Source of the DNA: Nocardia colli
GTDB lineage: Bacteria; Actinomycetota; Actinomycetes; Mycobacteriales; Mycobacteriaceae
Reading direction: 5' to 3'
NCBI RefSeq assembly: GCF_008704205.1
Contig: NZ_VXLC01000008.1
Location: 248,001-312,000, forward strand
Length of the DNA stretch: 64,000 bases
Shown: positions 50,550-59,041 of the stretch, in pieces
Layout of the letters: every line of letters starts with the position of its first letter
Numbering within the stretch: the stretch's first letter is position 1
The notes under the pieces: generated by a model
Databases searched by the model: none
What the model was told of the DNA's origin: nothing
Seen by the model: only the letters and a program-made list of their open reading frames with translations
Made by a program: the position numbers and the translations under genes

Positions 50550-51490
50550 CCGTGGGCTTCCCGGATCTGGTCGAGGGTGAAGACGCGGTCGACCGGGATG
50601 GTGATCCGGTCGGCGGCGGCCGCGTCGAGGAAGTCTTGCAGCACCTCGGCGGGCAGGTCGCTCGCGTCGCCGCCGTAGGCGGTGAGCCGGACGCCCTGCG
50701 GGAGATAGCCGATGGGATAGAAGTTCTCGACCAGCCACTCGTTGGACAGCATGCCGGTGAAGCAGACGACGCCGTGGATTCTGGTGGCGCGCAGGGTATC
50801 CGGCAGGGTCGGGGTGCCGACGAGTTCGAGGGCCGTGTCGACGCCGTCGGGGGCGATGCGCCGGACCTGGTCGGCGACCTCGCCGTTGTCGATCAGCACG
50901 TGATCGACGCCGAGTTGCTTCAGTGCGTCGGCCTTGGCCGGGTTACGGGTGGTCGCGAAGACGATCATGTCGCGCTGCTTGGCGAGGATCGCGGTGGCCG
51001 CGCCGACCGAGGAGGTGCCGCCACGGATCAGAATCGACTGCCCCGGCCGGCCGTCGAGGCCGATGGTCAGCGAACCGTAGGCGGTTTGCAGCATTTCCGG
51101 GACGGCACCGAGGGTGGGCCAGTCCAGTGCGCTGGTAAACGGAATCACTTGGGCCGCAGGGACACAGGTGTACTCGGCATAACCGCCGTCGAAAGTGCGG
51201 CCCATGCCGCCCATCATCGCGACGACCTGTTGGCCGGCCTCGAATTCGCCGCCGGGACTGGACGCGACGATGCCGGTCGCCTCGATGCCCGGCACGCGCG
51301 GGAAGGTGACGCCCTCCGCCAGTCCGAGGCGCGTGTGAAGTTCGGATCTGTTGAGGCCGAATGCTTTTACTCGGATGAGCACTTCGCCCGGTCGCGGCGT
51401 CGGTACCGGAAGGTTCCGTATCTGCAAGGCTTCCAGGGGACCCGGGCCGTCCAGCACGACGGCCCGCATAGTGGTGGGGATCGCGGACAT
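50501..51490 (-). CDS. Zinc-free quinone oxidoreductase (MDR family)
   Basis: This 329-residue medium-chain reductase has the N-terminal GroES-like fold (EVLIRVKAFGLNRSELHTRLG) and the NADPH motif GGTSSVGAATAILAKQ. The catalytic-zinc and structural-zinc ligands of alcohol dehydrogenases are absent, as in quinone oxidoreductases. It follows the MarR gene at 51495 by four bases on the same strand, so the two form an operon. Confidence 0.87.
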   Translation of the reverse strand: MSAIPTTMRAVVLDGPGPLEALQIRNLPVPTPRPGEVLIRVKAFGLNRSELHTRLGLAEGVTFPRVPGIEATGIVASSPGGEFEAGQQVVAMMGGMGRTFDGGYAEYTCVPAAQVIPFTSALDWPTLGAVPEMLQTAYGSLTIGLDGRPGQSILIRGGTSSVGAATAILAKQRDMIVFATTRNPAKADALKQLGVDHVLIDNGEVADQVRRIAPDGVDTALELVGTPTLPDTLRATRIHGVVCFTGMLSNEWLVENFYPIGYLPQGVRLTAYGGDASDLPAEVLQDFLDAAAADRITIPVDRVFTLDQIREAHGYMESGGATGKLVVAL

Positions 51491-51494
51491 TCGT

Positions 51495-51971
51495 TTACTC
51501 CTTCTCTTGCTCCGCCGTGGGCGCGGCGGACAGGTTGGCGGAGCGGAGCAGGCGCAGCGTGGCCTCGAGGCGATCCACGGAGCCGGGGCCGAGTACCGCG
51601 CCGATCCGTTCGGCGAGTTCGGCCTCGACCGTCGTCGTCGCGGCGTGCAGCAGACGGGTACCGCTGCGCGTCAACGTGATTCGATGCGAGCGACCGTCGG
51701 CGGGATCGCGCTGCCGTTCGGCGTGGCCCGCGGCCTGTACTCGATCGACGACCTTGCTGGCCCCACCCTCGGTGATGGTCATCGCCTCGGCGATATCCCG
51801 TACCCGTGCGCCGCCGAGGCGGTCGGTGACGCGCATCATCTCGAACCAGGGCAGCGGCAGCGCGTGGTCGTCGCGCAGTCGGCGCTCGACGGTGTTCCAC
51901 AGCAGGATTTCCACCCGCACCAGCTGGTCGAACAGCTCGACCAGGCGTGCTTCCGCCACGAGAAACTCCAT
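51495..51971 (-). CDS. MarR-family regulator
   Basis: This 158-residue protein has the winged helix VRDIAEAMTITEGGASKVVDRVQAAG and the wing DPADGRSHRITLT. It is the first gene of an operon with the quinone oxidoreductase and probably represses both until an electrophile or quinone is present. An 18-base palindrome lies 80 bases upstream. Confidence 0.87.
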   Translation of the reverse strand: MEFLVAEARLVELFDQLVRVEILLWNTVERRLRDDHALPLPWFEMMRVTDRLGGARVRDIAEAMTITEGGASKVVDRVQAAGHAERQRDPADGRSHRITLTRSGTRLLHAATTTVEAELAERIGAVLGPGSVDRLEATLRLLRSANLSAAPTAEQEKE

Positions 51972-52051
51972 TCCTTGTCATGCTCATGGCTCAACCAAAG
52001 TGGGACCATGTGCACTATCTCGTGGAGTTGTCGCCTTCAGAGCCGCACAAC

Positions 52052-52069
52052 TCCATTCCATGGAATGGA
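52052..52069. promoter_or_regulatory. 18-base perfect palindrome
   Basis: TCCATTCCATGGAATGGA is a perfect palindrome. It lies 80 bases upstream of the MarR start (51971) and 38 bases beyond the end of the peptidase gene. It is a candidate operator for the MarR/quinone oxidoreductase operon. Confidence 0.5.
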
Positions 52070-52106
52070 ACATACTAGGTGTCGTCCAATATTCCCGTGA
52101 GTCGAG

Positions 52107-53543
52107 CTATCGACAGACAGTCCCCCGCTCGGGCACCGCACCCTCGCGCAGGTAGGCGTTCACCACACGGTCGACGCAGTCGTTCACGCCGCCGTACGCA
52201 CCGTGCCCCACCCCGTGATAGGTGACCAGAACACCCGACGCCAGCGCCTGCGCCAGTTCGGACACCCACTCGATCGGGGCCTCCGGATCACCGGTATTGC
52301 CGATCAACACGATCGGCGCCGCACCCGCGCCACTCAGCGGAGCGCGTCCGACACCGTGCACCGGCCAATGCGTGCACTCGGCCAACCGGAGGCCGGTCAG
52401 CTCACCGAAACGCGGTGAGACCTCGGCGAACTCGGGCAGGATCCCGCGAACCTGGTCGATGCTGTAGAAGTCCGGATAGTCCGCGCAGTTGGCGGCCGTG
52501 TTGATCGACGCGAAGTTGGAGCGGGAGCCGTCCGGGCGGCGGCCTGCGAAAAGGTCGGCGTAGCCGATGAGTTCGTTGCCGTTGCCTGAATAGGCATGGG
52601 CGAGTGCGGTGGTCAGATGTGGCCAGACCTCCGGGGCCGCCACCCCGAGGCCGAGTGCCGCCGTGGCGACCGGCCTGGTGAGCGGTGCACCGCGGTCGGT
52701 GCTCAACGGCGATACCTCGACCCGGGCGAGGAACGCGTCGATCCCGTCCGACGCCGCCTGCTCCGTGCCACCGAGTGGGCAATTTCCCTGAGCCACACAA
52801 AAACTCAGGAACTGCCGCAACGCCGCCTCGCTACCCGCGGACTGATCGAGCAGACTTTGCCGGAAGGTGCGCAGTGGCGTGCCCGGCGCGTCCAGGAGCA
52901 TGCGGCCGACCCGCTGCGGGAAGAGCGTGGCGTAGGCGGCGCCTAGCTGACCACCGTAGGAAACACCGAGGTAGTTCAGCTTCTCGTCGCCCACCGCCGC
53001 GCGAACGAGGTCGATGTCGCGCGCGGAATCGAACAGGCCGATATGCGCGAGCAGCGGTCCGGACGCCGCCACACACGAGTCGGCGAACTGCTCACTGCCG
53101 GCATCGATCGCCGCCCATTCGGCGTCCGTACGCGGAACCCGTTCCGGCAGTCCACCATCCGAGCAATCGACCGCGGAGCTGCGACCGGCACCCCGCGGAT
53201 CCCAGGACACCAGGTCATACCGATCGAGCAAGGCCGAGAACCGCGAAGCCACGCCCACCACGGTTTCCAGGCCGGAGCCGCCGGGCCCGCCCGGGTTGTA
53301 GACCAGCGAGCCGAGCCGCCTCGCCGGATCGGCGCTGCGGGTTCGAATCAGCGCGAGATCGATCGTGCCCGCACCGGGCGCCCGGTAGTCCCGCGGCGCG
53401 GTGATCGTCGCGCATTCCCACACCCGCCCGTCGCCTGCGACGCCCGGACACGGCGACCACACCGTCTCGTCCCGTTTCGGGCCTCCCCCGCAGGCCGTCG
53501 CCATCAGCGCAACGATCCCGAGCACTACGCCGAACCATCGCAT
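52107..53543 (-). CDS. Secreted tripeptidyl aminopeptidase-like lipoprotein
   Basis: This 478-residue alpha/beta hydrolase is of the TAP/SlpD type. The signal ends with the lipobox ATAC. The oxyanion region NPGGPGGSG, nucleophile serine in GVSYGG, aspartate in GNTGDPEAP and histidine in HGVGHGAYGG are all present. It removes peptides from protein N-termini outside the membrane, or may hydrolyse small esters. The ATG at 53543 follows AAAGGTGGGG. It diverges from a TetR gene across a long inverted repeat. Confidence 0.87.
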   Translation of the reverse strand: MRWFGVVLGIVALMATACGGGPKRDETVWSPCPGVAGDGRVWECATITAPRDYRAPGAGTIDLALIRTRSADPARRLGSLVYNPGGPGGSGLETVVGVASRFSALLDRYDLVSWDPRGAGRSSAVDCSDGGLPERVPRTDAEWAAIDAGSEQFADSCVAASGPLLAHIGLFDSARDIDLVRAAVGDEKLNYLGVSYGGQLGAAYATLFPQRVGRMLLDAPGTPLRTFRQSLLDQSAGSEAALRQFLSFCVAQGNCPLGGTEQAASDGIDAFLARVEVSPLSTDRGAPLTRPVATAALGLGVAAPEVWPHLTTALAHAYSGNGNELIGYADLFAGRRPDGSRSNFASINTAANCADYPDFYSIDQVRGILPEFAEVSPRFGELTGLRLAECTHWPVHGVGRAPLSGAGAAPIVLIGNTGDPEAPIEWVSELAQALASGVLVTYHGVGHGAYGGVNDCVDRVVNAYLREGAVPERGTVCR

Positions 53544-53562
53544 CTCCGTCCCCACCTTTCCC

Positions 53563-53604
53563 AGCACGACTGTGTTACTTATCGAAAGCTAACACAGTCG
53601 TGCT
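53563..53604. promoter_or_regulatory. TetR operator with 15-base perfect arms
   Basis: AGCACGACTGTGTTA (53563-53577) and its exact reverse complement (53590-53604) are separated by 12 bases. The site occupies most of the gap between the peptidase start (53543) and the TetR start (53616). Confidence 0.7.
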
Positions 53605-53615
53605 ACAAATACGAG

Positions 53616-54218
53616 GTGGCAAGAACCGTCGACCAACAGGCCCATCAGCAGCGCCGGCAGGAGATCGCCGAGGCCGTGTGGCGGGTCATCCAGCGCGACG
53701 GGCTGGAGAACGCGTCGGTCCGCAAGGTGGCCACCGAGGCCGGCGTCTCGATGGGTAGCCTGCGGCACTACTTCTCCACCCAGTCCGAGCTGCTCGCCTT
53801 CTCCCTCGGCATGGTCGGCGAAGGAATGATGGACCGGATCCGGCAACTGGACCTGGCCGCGGATCCGCTCGACCGCGCCGCACAGATCCTGCTCACCGGA
53901 TTGCTGCCGACCGGTCCCCGGCAACGCGCGGTGACCAAGGTGTGGCTGGCGTTCCTCGGCCGCGTGCTCACCGAACCGGCCTTGCGCAAGAGCAGCGACG
54001 AACTCTATGACTCCACCGCGGAACTCGTCACCTGGATCATGCGGGAACTGGCCGCGAGCGGCCGGCTACGCGACGGCATCGATCTGGAATCGGAAACCGA
54101 TCGCCTCTACGTCTTCGTCGACGGCCTCACCGTGCAGTCCCTGATCCGCCCGGAAAAGGTTCCGCCGGAGCGGGTTCAGGAATTGCTGCGACAGTACCTG
54201 GACCAGCTGTGCCGCTGA
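53616..54218 (+). CDS. TetR-family regulator
   Basis: This 200-residue protein starts at GTG 53616. The helix-turn-helix reads ASVRKVATEAGVSMGSLRHYF, and the C-terminal half is of the BetI/TetR_C_6 type (TKVWLAFLGRV). It probably represses the divergent secreted peptidase gene and itself through the inverted repeat at 53563-53604. Confidence 0.87.
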   Translation: MARTVDQQAHQQRRQEIAEAVWRVIQRDGLENASVRKVATEAGVSMGSLRHYFSTQSELLAFSLGMVGEGMMDRIRQLDLAADPLDRAAQILLTGLLPTGPRQRAVTKVWLAFLGRVLTEPALRKSSDELYDSTAELVTWIMRELAASGRLRDGIDLESETDRLYVFVDGLTVQSLIRPEKVPPERVQELLRQYLDQLCR

Positions 54219-54305
54219 GCTCGAGGCCGGCGGATCACAGCGGAGCCGGACGCTTCCCGCCTGCGTGAAACCGGCCCGCGCGCGGATTTCGGTATCGTCG
54301 GGCGA

Positions 54306-54851
54306 GTGACCGGCCTGCGACGAGCTGGAATCTTCTTCGGAGCCCTGCTCGCGCTGATCCTGGGGATCGGGGTCGCGGGTCTGCCGGTGTACGTCTATCC
54401 GCAGACCGATCCGTTGCGCAAGGCCGATGCCATCGTGGTGCTGGGTGGTACCGCGTACGAGCGGTTCGATGTCGGACTCGAGCTCGCCGAGCAGGGATAC
54501 GCTCCGACGCTGTTGATTTCGCGTTCCACGGGGCTCGACGACCACGAGATGGACAGATACTGCGCGGGGCACTTCGCCTTCACCGTCAGCTGTTTCGTCC
54601 CGGATCCGTGGACCACTGAGGGCGAGGCGCAGGAAATCCGGCGGCGGGCACAGCAATTCGGCTGGCGGCACATCATCGTGGTGACCTACACCCCGCACGT
54701 GTCGCGGGCGCGCTACATCGTGTCGAAATGCTTCGACGGCGAGCTGACCATGGTGGCCAGCCCGAGCGCGTCGGGACTGCGGTTCTGGGCGTGGATGTAC
54801 CTGCGGCAGTCGGCGGGATATCTGCGGGCGTTCCTGTCGCCGGGCTGCTGA
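54306..54851 (+). CDS. YdcF/SanA-like DUF218 membrane protein
   Basis: This 181-residue protein has an N-terminal membrane anchor (AGIFFGALLALILGIGVAGLPVYVY) and a DUF218 domain with ADAIVVLGG, AYERFDVGLELAEQGYAPTLLISR and HIIVVTYTPHVSRARYI. The family may bind nucleotides and affects envelope permeability in other bacteria. It lies alone between the TetR gene and the VIT gene, on the same strand. Confidence 0.85.
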   Translation: MTGLRRAGIFFGALLALILGIGVAGLPVYVYPQTDPLRKADAIVVLGGTAYERFDVGLELAEQGYAPTLLISRSTGLDDHEMDRYCAGHFAFTVSCFVPDPWTTEGEAQEIRRRAQQFGWRHIIVVTYTPHVSRARYIVSKCFDGELTMVASPSASGLRFWAWMYLRQSAGYLRAFLSPGC

Positions 54852-54896
54852 GCGAGCTACCGGTCGGCCGGCCGACTTTCGCTTAGTCTTCGATTC

Positions 54897-55628
54897 ATGG
54901 ACGAGACGACCAGTGCACCCGCGGGCGCGCACCCGCACGAACCCCATGCCGAGGGGTTGGCGTCCAAGCTGAACTGGTTGCGCGCGGGGGTGCTCGGCGC
55001 GAACGACGGCATCGTGTCCACGGCAGGCCTGGTGGTCGGCGTCGCCGCCGCGACGACCAGCACGAGCGCCATCTTCACCGCGGGCATCGCGGGACTGTCG
55101 GCGGGCGCGATCTCGATGGCGGTCGGCGAGTACGTCTCGGTGAGCACCCAGCGCGATTCCGAGCGGGCCCTGCTGGCGAAGGAGCAGCGCGAGCTGCGCG
55201 AGGAACCGGAATTCGAGCTGGCCGAGCTGGCGGGCATCTACCAGGCGAAGGGCCTGTCCGCGGACACCGCCCGCAAGGTCGCCGAGGAGCTCACCGCGCA
55301 CGACGCGTTCACCGCGCACGCCGAGGCCGAGCTGGGACTCAATCCGAAGGACCTGACCAACCCCTGGCAGGCCGCGTTCTCCTCGGCGGTGTCGTTCACC
55401 TTCGGTGCCCTACTGCCGTTGCTGGCCATTCTGCTGCCGCCGGTCCCGCTGCGGATTCCGATCACCTTCGCCGCCGTGCTGGTCGCGCTGGCGGCCACCG
55501 GTTCGGTCAGCGCCCGCCTCGGCGGCAGCGAACGCGGCCGCGCGGTGCTCCGGGTGGTGATCGGCGGGGCGCTGGCCATGGCGGTCACCTACGGCATCGG
55601 GCAACTCGCCGGCGTCGCCGGGATCTGA
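54897..55628 (+). CDS. VIT/CCC1-family iron-manganese transporter
   Basis: This 243-residue membrane protein of the VIT1/CCC1 family has first helix GANDGIVSTAGLVVGVAAA and second helix AGLSAGAISMAVGEYVSVSTQRDSE. A long acidic cytoplasmic linker (EQRELREEPEFELAELAGIY) probably binds metal, and three C-terminal helices follow. The family removes Fe2+ or Mn2+ from the cytoplasm by proton exchange. Confidence 0.9.
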   Translation: MDETTSAPAGAHPHEPHAEGLASKLNWLRAGVLGANDGIVSTAGLVVGVAAATTSTSAIFTAGIAGLSAGAISMAVGEYVSVSTQRDSERALLAKEQRELREEPEFELAELAGIYQAKGLSADTARKVAEELTAHDAFTAHAEAELGLNPKDLTNPWQAAFSSAVSFTFGALLPLLAILLPPVPLRIPITFAAVLVALAATGSVSARLGGSERGRAVLRVVIGGALAMAVTYGIGQLAGVAGI

Positions 55629-55678
55629 TCCCGGCGAGGGGAACAGCCCGGCTCCGGCCACCCAGCAGGCGACCGCGA

Positions 55679-56890
55679 TCACGCGACCGGCAGCGCTTCG
55701 AAAATGCCGTCCAGCCAATCGAATGCGCGCTGGTGGGTGAGCAGCATGGCGCCCATGTGGCAGTGCGCGCCCGCGCCCTCGGCTTCGGTGCCGACGATCA
55801 GTTCCTTCGGGCAGGTCAGGGCCGCGTAGACGCGCTGCGCCTCCCCCTTGAAGAACAGGTCGTTCTCGGCGTCGAAAACGAGTGTCGGGCAGTCGATCCG
55901 GTCCGCGATGCCGTCCAGGGTGTACGGCTTGGTCTTGCGGATGTAGTCGGCCGGTGAGGTCGCGCCGAAGGTCCAGGTGCCGTTGCGCAGCGCCCACCGG
56001 ACGGTGGTGTCGAAGGCCATGATCAGCCCGGTGACCGCGAGCGCCTCGGCATCGCGTCCGGACTCGACCCACTCGGCGAGGAATTCGGGCATCGCCCTGG
56101 TGTTGGCGGTGTGGTAGTCGAAGAGTCCGTCGTTGAGCACGAGCGCGGCGATCCGGTGTTCGAAGGCGGCCGCGCGGGCGACCAGGTAGCCGCCGAGGCT
56201 GTAGCCGTACACCGCGATTCGCTCCGGATCCACTTCCGGCAGGCTCAGCGCGAAGTCGACGACCGGGGTGATGACCGCCTCCCAGTCGTGCCGGAACGGC
56301 AGGCCTTGATCGCGGATCACCGCACCCTGACCCGGCCCATCGAACGCGAGCACGTGGTACCCGCGCTCGACCGCGGCGGCGCCAAGGGCGAACCACGCCT
56401 CCTCCAGGGTGGAGTCGAAGCCGCTGTTGAAGATCACCGTCGGTCGCGGCTCGCCGGAGTCGTCGGCCAGGAAGAGGTAGCCGGGAAGGGTGGTGTCCTG
56501 GAAGGGAATTGCCACCTCGCGCACCGGGGTGCCGAGCAATTCGGCTGCCTGCGCGAAAGTTTCGCGTGAGCGACGGGACAGCTCGCGGGCGACCGGGTCC
56601 GCGGTGGGGTTGTCGCGGAGATAGAACTCGGCGGTGCGGTAGTAGTTCGAGGCGCGCAGCAGCGCCTCCCTGGCGCTGATCGTGCGCCCCTTCGCCAGCG
56701 CGTCGGTGCCGATCGCGTGCACCCGCTCGGCGGTGGCCTGCCACTCGCGCCGCCAGGCCTCCTCGTCGCCGTCGGTGATCCGGCTCGCGGTGGCCAGCAC
56801 CTCGCCCAGATCGGCCCCGCCGTAGCTCGCGAAGCCGGCCGCGCGCAGCGTCTCGAAGTCGAAGGACTCGTTGTCGAACTGGAATTTCAT
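55679..56890 (-). CDS. Alpha/beta hydrolase, dipeptidyl-peptidase/FrsA-like
   Basis: This 403-residue cytoplasmic hydrolase has a helical N-terminal cap domain and a core with the nucleophile in GYSLGG, the acid in FDAENDLFF and the histidine in GAHCHMGA. It resembles the 2,6-dihydropseudooxynicotine hydrolase and acyl-peptide hydrolase group. The ATG at 56890 is chosen because the region upstream is the operator. It diverges from a TetR gene. Confidence 0.85.
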   Translation of the reverse strand: MKFQFDNESFDFETLRAAGFASYGGADLGEVLATASRITDGDEEAWRREWQATAERVHAIGTDALAKGRTISAREALLRASNYYRTAEFYLRDNPTADPVARELSRRSRETFAQAAELLGTPVREVAIPFQDTTLPGYLFLADDSGEPRPTVIFNSGFDSTLEEAWFALGAAAVERGYHVLAFDGPGQGAVIRDQGLPFRHDWEAVITPVVDFALSLPEVDPERIAVYGYSLGGYLVARAAAFEHRIAALVLNDGLFDYHTANTRAMPEFLAEWVESGRDAEALAVTGLIMAFDTTVRWALRNGTWTFGATSPADYIRKTKPYTLDGIADRIDCPTLVFDAENDLFFKGEAQRVYAALTCPKELIVGTEAEGAGAHCHMGAMLLTHQRAFDWLDGIFEALPVA

Positions 56891-56910
56891 CGCTCTACCT
56901 CGATCTATAC

Positions 56911-56982
56911 GTCGATACGGTTGCGTTTCGTCGTGCATGAATGACGGTACGACGACTCACGACGAAACGCAACCGTGTCGAC
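56911..56982. promoter_or_regulatory. TetR operator with 25-base arms
   Basis: Bases 56911-56935 and 56958-56982 are reverse complements with one mismatch; the inner 19 bases (56917-56935 with 56958-56976) are perfect. The spacer is 22 bases. It fills the gap between the divergent hydrolase (start 56890) and TetR gene (start 57001), as at 28728-28785. Confidence 0.7.
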
Positions 56983-57000
56983 GTGATTAAGATAGGTGAC

Positions 57001-57591
57001 ATGACGGACTCACCCCGCGTCCCCGCCGGAGCCGCGGTGATGCAGCCACAGGTCACCACCGCGATCACCCGCGCGGCCTTCGCCGAACTGGCCGAGGTCG
57101 GCTACGGCAAGCTGACGATGGAGGGGGTGGCGCGACGCGCGGGGGTCAGCAAGCCGACGCTGTACCGGCGGTGGGCGACCAAGGAGCAACTGGTGCTCGC
57201 GCTCGTCGAACAGGTCGCGGTAGCCGCCGCGGAGGTGCCCGACACCGGGTCGCTGCGCGGCGATCTACGGGCATTCCTCGAGGTCACCGCCGCGGGTTTC
57301 AGTCACCCGCTCGCCTCGCGGATTATCCCCGACCTGCTCGCCGAGGGCATTCGCACGCCCGCCGTCGCCGACGCGTTGCAGGCCGTCGGGCTAGGCCGCC
57401 GGGAAAAAGTCGGGCAAATTCTGCGGCGCGGGATCGATCGGGGCGAACTCCCGGCCGGGCTCGATCTCGAACTCGCCCTCGATCTGTGCATCGCCCCGCT
57501 GTTCTGGCGACGGCTGCTGGGCGGGGAGCCGACCAGCCCCGATTACCTGGACAGCCTGACGGACACCCTGATCGCGGCGTTCCGCGGCTGA
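57001..57591 (+). CDS. TetR-family regulator
   Basis: This 196-residue protein has the helix-turn-helix LTMEGVARRAGVSKPTLYRRW and a C-terminal PLFWRRLLGG motif. It is a paralogue of the regulator at 28802-29401, also divergent from an oxidoreductase or hydrolase gene and also with a twin-arm operator. The ATG at 57001 follows AGGTGA; a longer frame starts in the operator. Confidence 0.87.
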   Translation: MTDSPRVPAGAAVMQPQVTTAITRAAFAELAEVGYGKLTMEGVARRAGVSKPTLYRRWATKEQLVLALVEQVAVAAAEVPDTGSLRGDLRAFLEVTAAGFSHPLASRIIPDLLAEGIRTPAVADALQAVGLGRREKVGQILRRGIDRGELPAGLDLELALDLCIAPLFWRRLLGGEPTSPDYLDSLTDTLIAAFRG

Positions 57592-57644
57592 GGCTCTCCT
57601 GAGGATTCGGATCGCGTAGCGAATCCGCCGCTACCCTGGACTGG

Positions 57645-58661
57645 GTGCCGAGTTGCCGAAGAACCTACGCGGCGAGCCTGCTGCTCGCGGTCACGCTGAC
57701 GCTCGGAGCGGCACCGGCGTACGCGGCGAACATCGCGGCCGCGACGACTTCCGCGATCACCGAATCGCATGCGGTGAACGACCGGACGGTGCAGCTCCAG
57801 GTCTATTCGGCGGCCATGCGGCAGAACATCACCGTCAATGTGCAACGGCCGGCGGATGACTCGGTGCCGCGGCCGACGCTGTATCTGCTGAACGGCGGGG
57901 GCGGCGGCGAGGACCAGGCGACCTGGCAGCTCAACACCGACGCGCTGAGCTTCCTCGGCACCAAGGACGTCAATGTGGTGCAGCCGGTCGGTGGACAGTG
58001 GAGCTATTACACGGATTGGCGGGCGCCCGACCCGAAACTCGGGCTGTACAAGTGGAAGACGTTCCTCACCGAGGAGCTGCCACCGCTGATCGACGCGAAG
58101 TTCGGCACGAACGGCGTGAATGCCATTGCGGGGCTGTCGATGTCGGGGACCTCGGCGTTGCAGCTGCCGATCGCGAAGCCGGGTCTGTATCGGGCGGTCG
58201 CGTCCTACAGCGGGTGCGCGCAGATCAGTGATCCGGTCGGGCAGAGCTTCGTGAACCTGGCGGTGCAGATGTGGGGCGGCGGCAATACGGTGAATATGTA
58301 TGGGCCGCCCGATGATCCGATGTGGCAGGCGAACGATCCCTACGTGCACGCGGACCGGTTGCGCGGGCTGAAGTTGTTCCTGTCCAGCGGAACCGGGGTG
58401 CCGGGGATGTACGACGTGCCCGGCGGCAAGTACGTGCAAAAGGGACCGAACGGCTTCGTCGATCAGGTGGCCGGCGGCAGCGTGATCGAGGCGGCGGCCG
58501 ACTGGTGCACGCGGAACATGCGAGATCGACTGGACGCCTTGGGTATTCCGGCGACCTATGATTTCCAGCCGACCGGGACGCACTCGTGGGGATACTGGCA
58601 GGACGCCCTGAAAGCGTCATGGCCGGTTTTAGCCGAGGGGCTTGGTGTGCCCCTCGGCTGA
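57645..58661 (+). CDS. Antigen 85-type mycolyltransferase/esterase
   Basis: The 338-residue exported protein has a signal peptide ending AAPAYAA. Antigen 85 features are the nucleophile in GLSMSGTSAL, TLYLLNGGGGG before it, and the C-terminal histidine motif HSWGYW. Antigen 85 enzymes attach mycolic acids to trehalose and arabinogalactan, which supports a mycolate-containing host. It starts at GTG. It is homologous to the partial gene at 1-329. Its 3' end runs into a strong terminator. Confidence 0.9.
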   Translation: MPSCRRTYAASLLLAVTLTLGAAPAYAANIAAATTSAITESHAVNDRTVQLQVYSAAMRQNITVNVQRPADDSVPRPTLYLLNGGGGGEDQATWQLNTDALSFLGTKDVNVVQPVGGQWSYYTDWRAPDPKLGLYKWKTFLTEELPPLIDAKFGTNGVNAIAGLSMSGTSALQLPIAKPGLYRAVASYSGCAQISDPVGQSFVNLAVQMWGGGNTVNMYGPPDDPMWQANDPYVHADRLRGLKLFLSSGTGVPGMYDVPGGKYVQKGPNGFVDQVAGGSVIEAAADWCTRNMRDRLDALGIPATYDFQPTGTHSWGYWQDALKASWPVLAEGLGVPLG

Positions 58662-58669
58662 AACCGGCC
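58621..58669. terminator. Strong bidirectional terminator
   Basis: A long hairpin pairs GGCCGGTTT with AAACCGGCC and, inside it, AGCCGAGGGGC with GCCCCTCGGCT around a seven-base loop. It overlaps the last codons of the mycolyltransferase gene and lies seven bases beyond the convergent CsbD-like gene. Confidence 0.8.
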
Positions 58670-58675
58670 GTCAGG

Positions 58676-58852
58676 TCAGCGTTTGAACGCGTCCCGCAAT
58701 TTGTCCGCGGCGCGTTTCACGTTGCCGCGAGCCTGTTCTCGACGTCCCTCGGATTCCAGGCGGCGGTTGCCCACCGCCCGGCCGAGGTATTTCTTCGCAT
58801 TGCCCCGGGCGGCTTGCACCTGGTGCGCGATCCGATCTTCGAACTTACTCAT
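58676..58852 (-). CDS. CsbD-like stress protein
   Basis: This small 58-residue protein starts MSKFEDRIAHQVQAARGN. It has the CsbD arrangement of two similar helical segments, QAARGNAKKYLGRAVGN and QARGNVKRAADKLRDAF. CsbD-family proteins are abundant, disordered or helical stress proteins under general-stress sigma factor control. It is followed by the terminator at 58621-58669. Confidence 0.8.
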   Translation of the reverse strand: MSKFEDRIAHQVQAARGNAKKYLGRAVGNRRLESEGRREQARGNVKRAADKLRDAFKR

Positions 58853-58861
58853 GGCCGGGCC

Positions 58862-59017
58862 CTAGTAATACCAGCGCCGACCACCGACCGGGCGGCCGAC
58901 CGATCCGGCGATCATGAGCACGAGGCCGACGACGAGGATGATGATGCCTGCGGTGGTGAGCAATCCGATTCCGAGCAGCCACCCCGCGATGAGGAGGACA
59001 AGTCCGAGAATAATCAT
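58862..59017 (-). CDS. Small two-helix membrane protein
   Basis: This 51-residue protein starts MIILGLVLLIAGWLLGIG and has a second hydrophobic segment, GIIILVVGLVLMIAG, ending in a basic tail RRWYY. It resembles the tiny DUF6131-type membrane proteins of mycobacteria and relatives. It lies nine bases upstream of the CsbD-like gene on the same strand and is probably stress-induced with it. Confidence 0.75.
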   Translation of the reverse strand: MIILGLVLLIAGWLLGIGLLTTAGIIILVVGLVLMIAGSVGRPVGGRRWYY

Positions 59018-59041
59018 GGTCGTATTTCCTTTTCTCGATGA

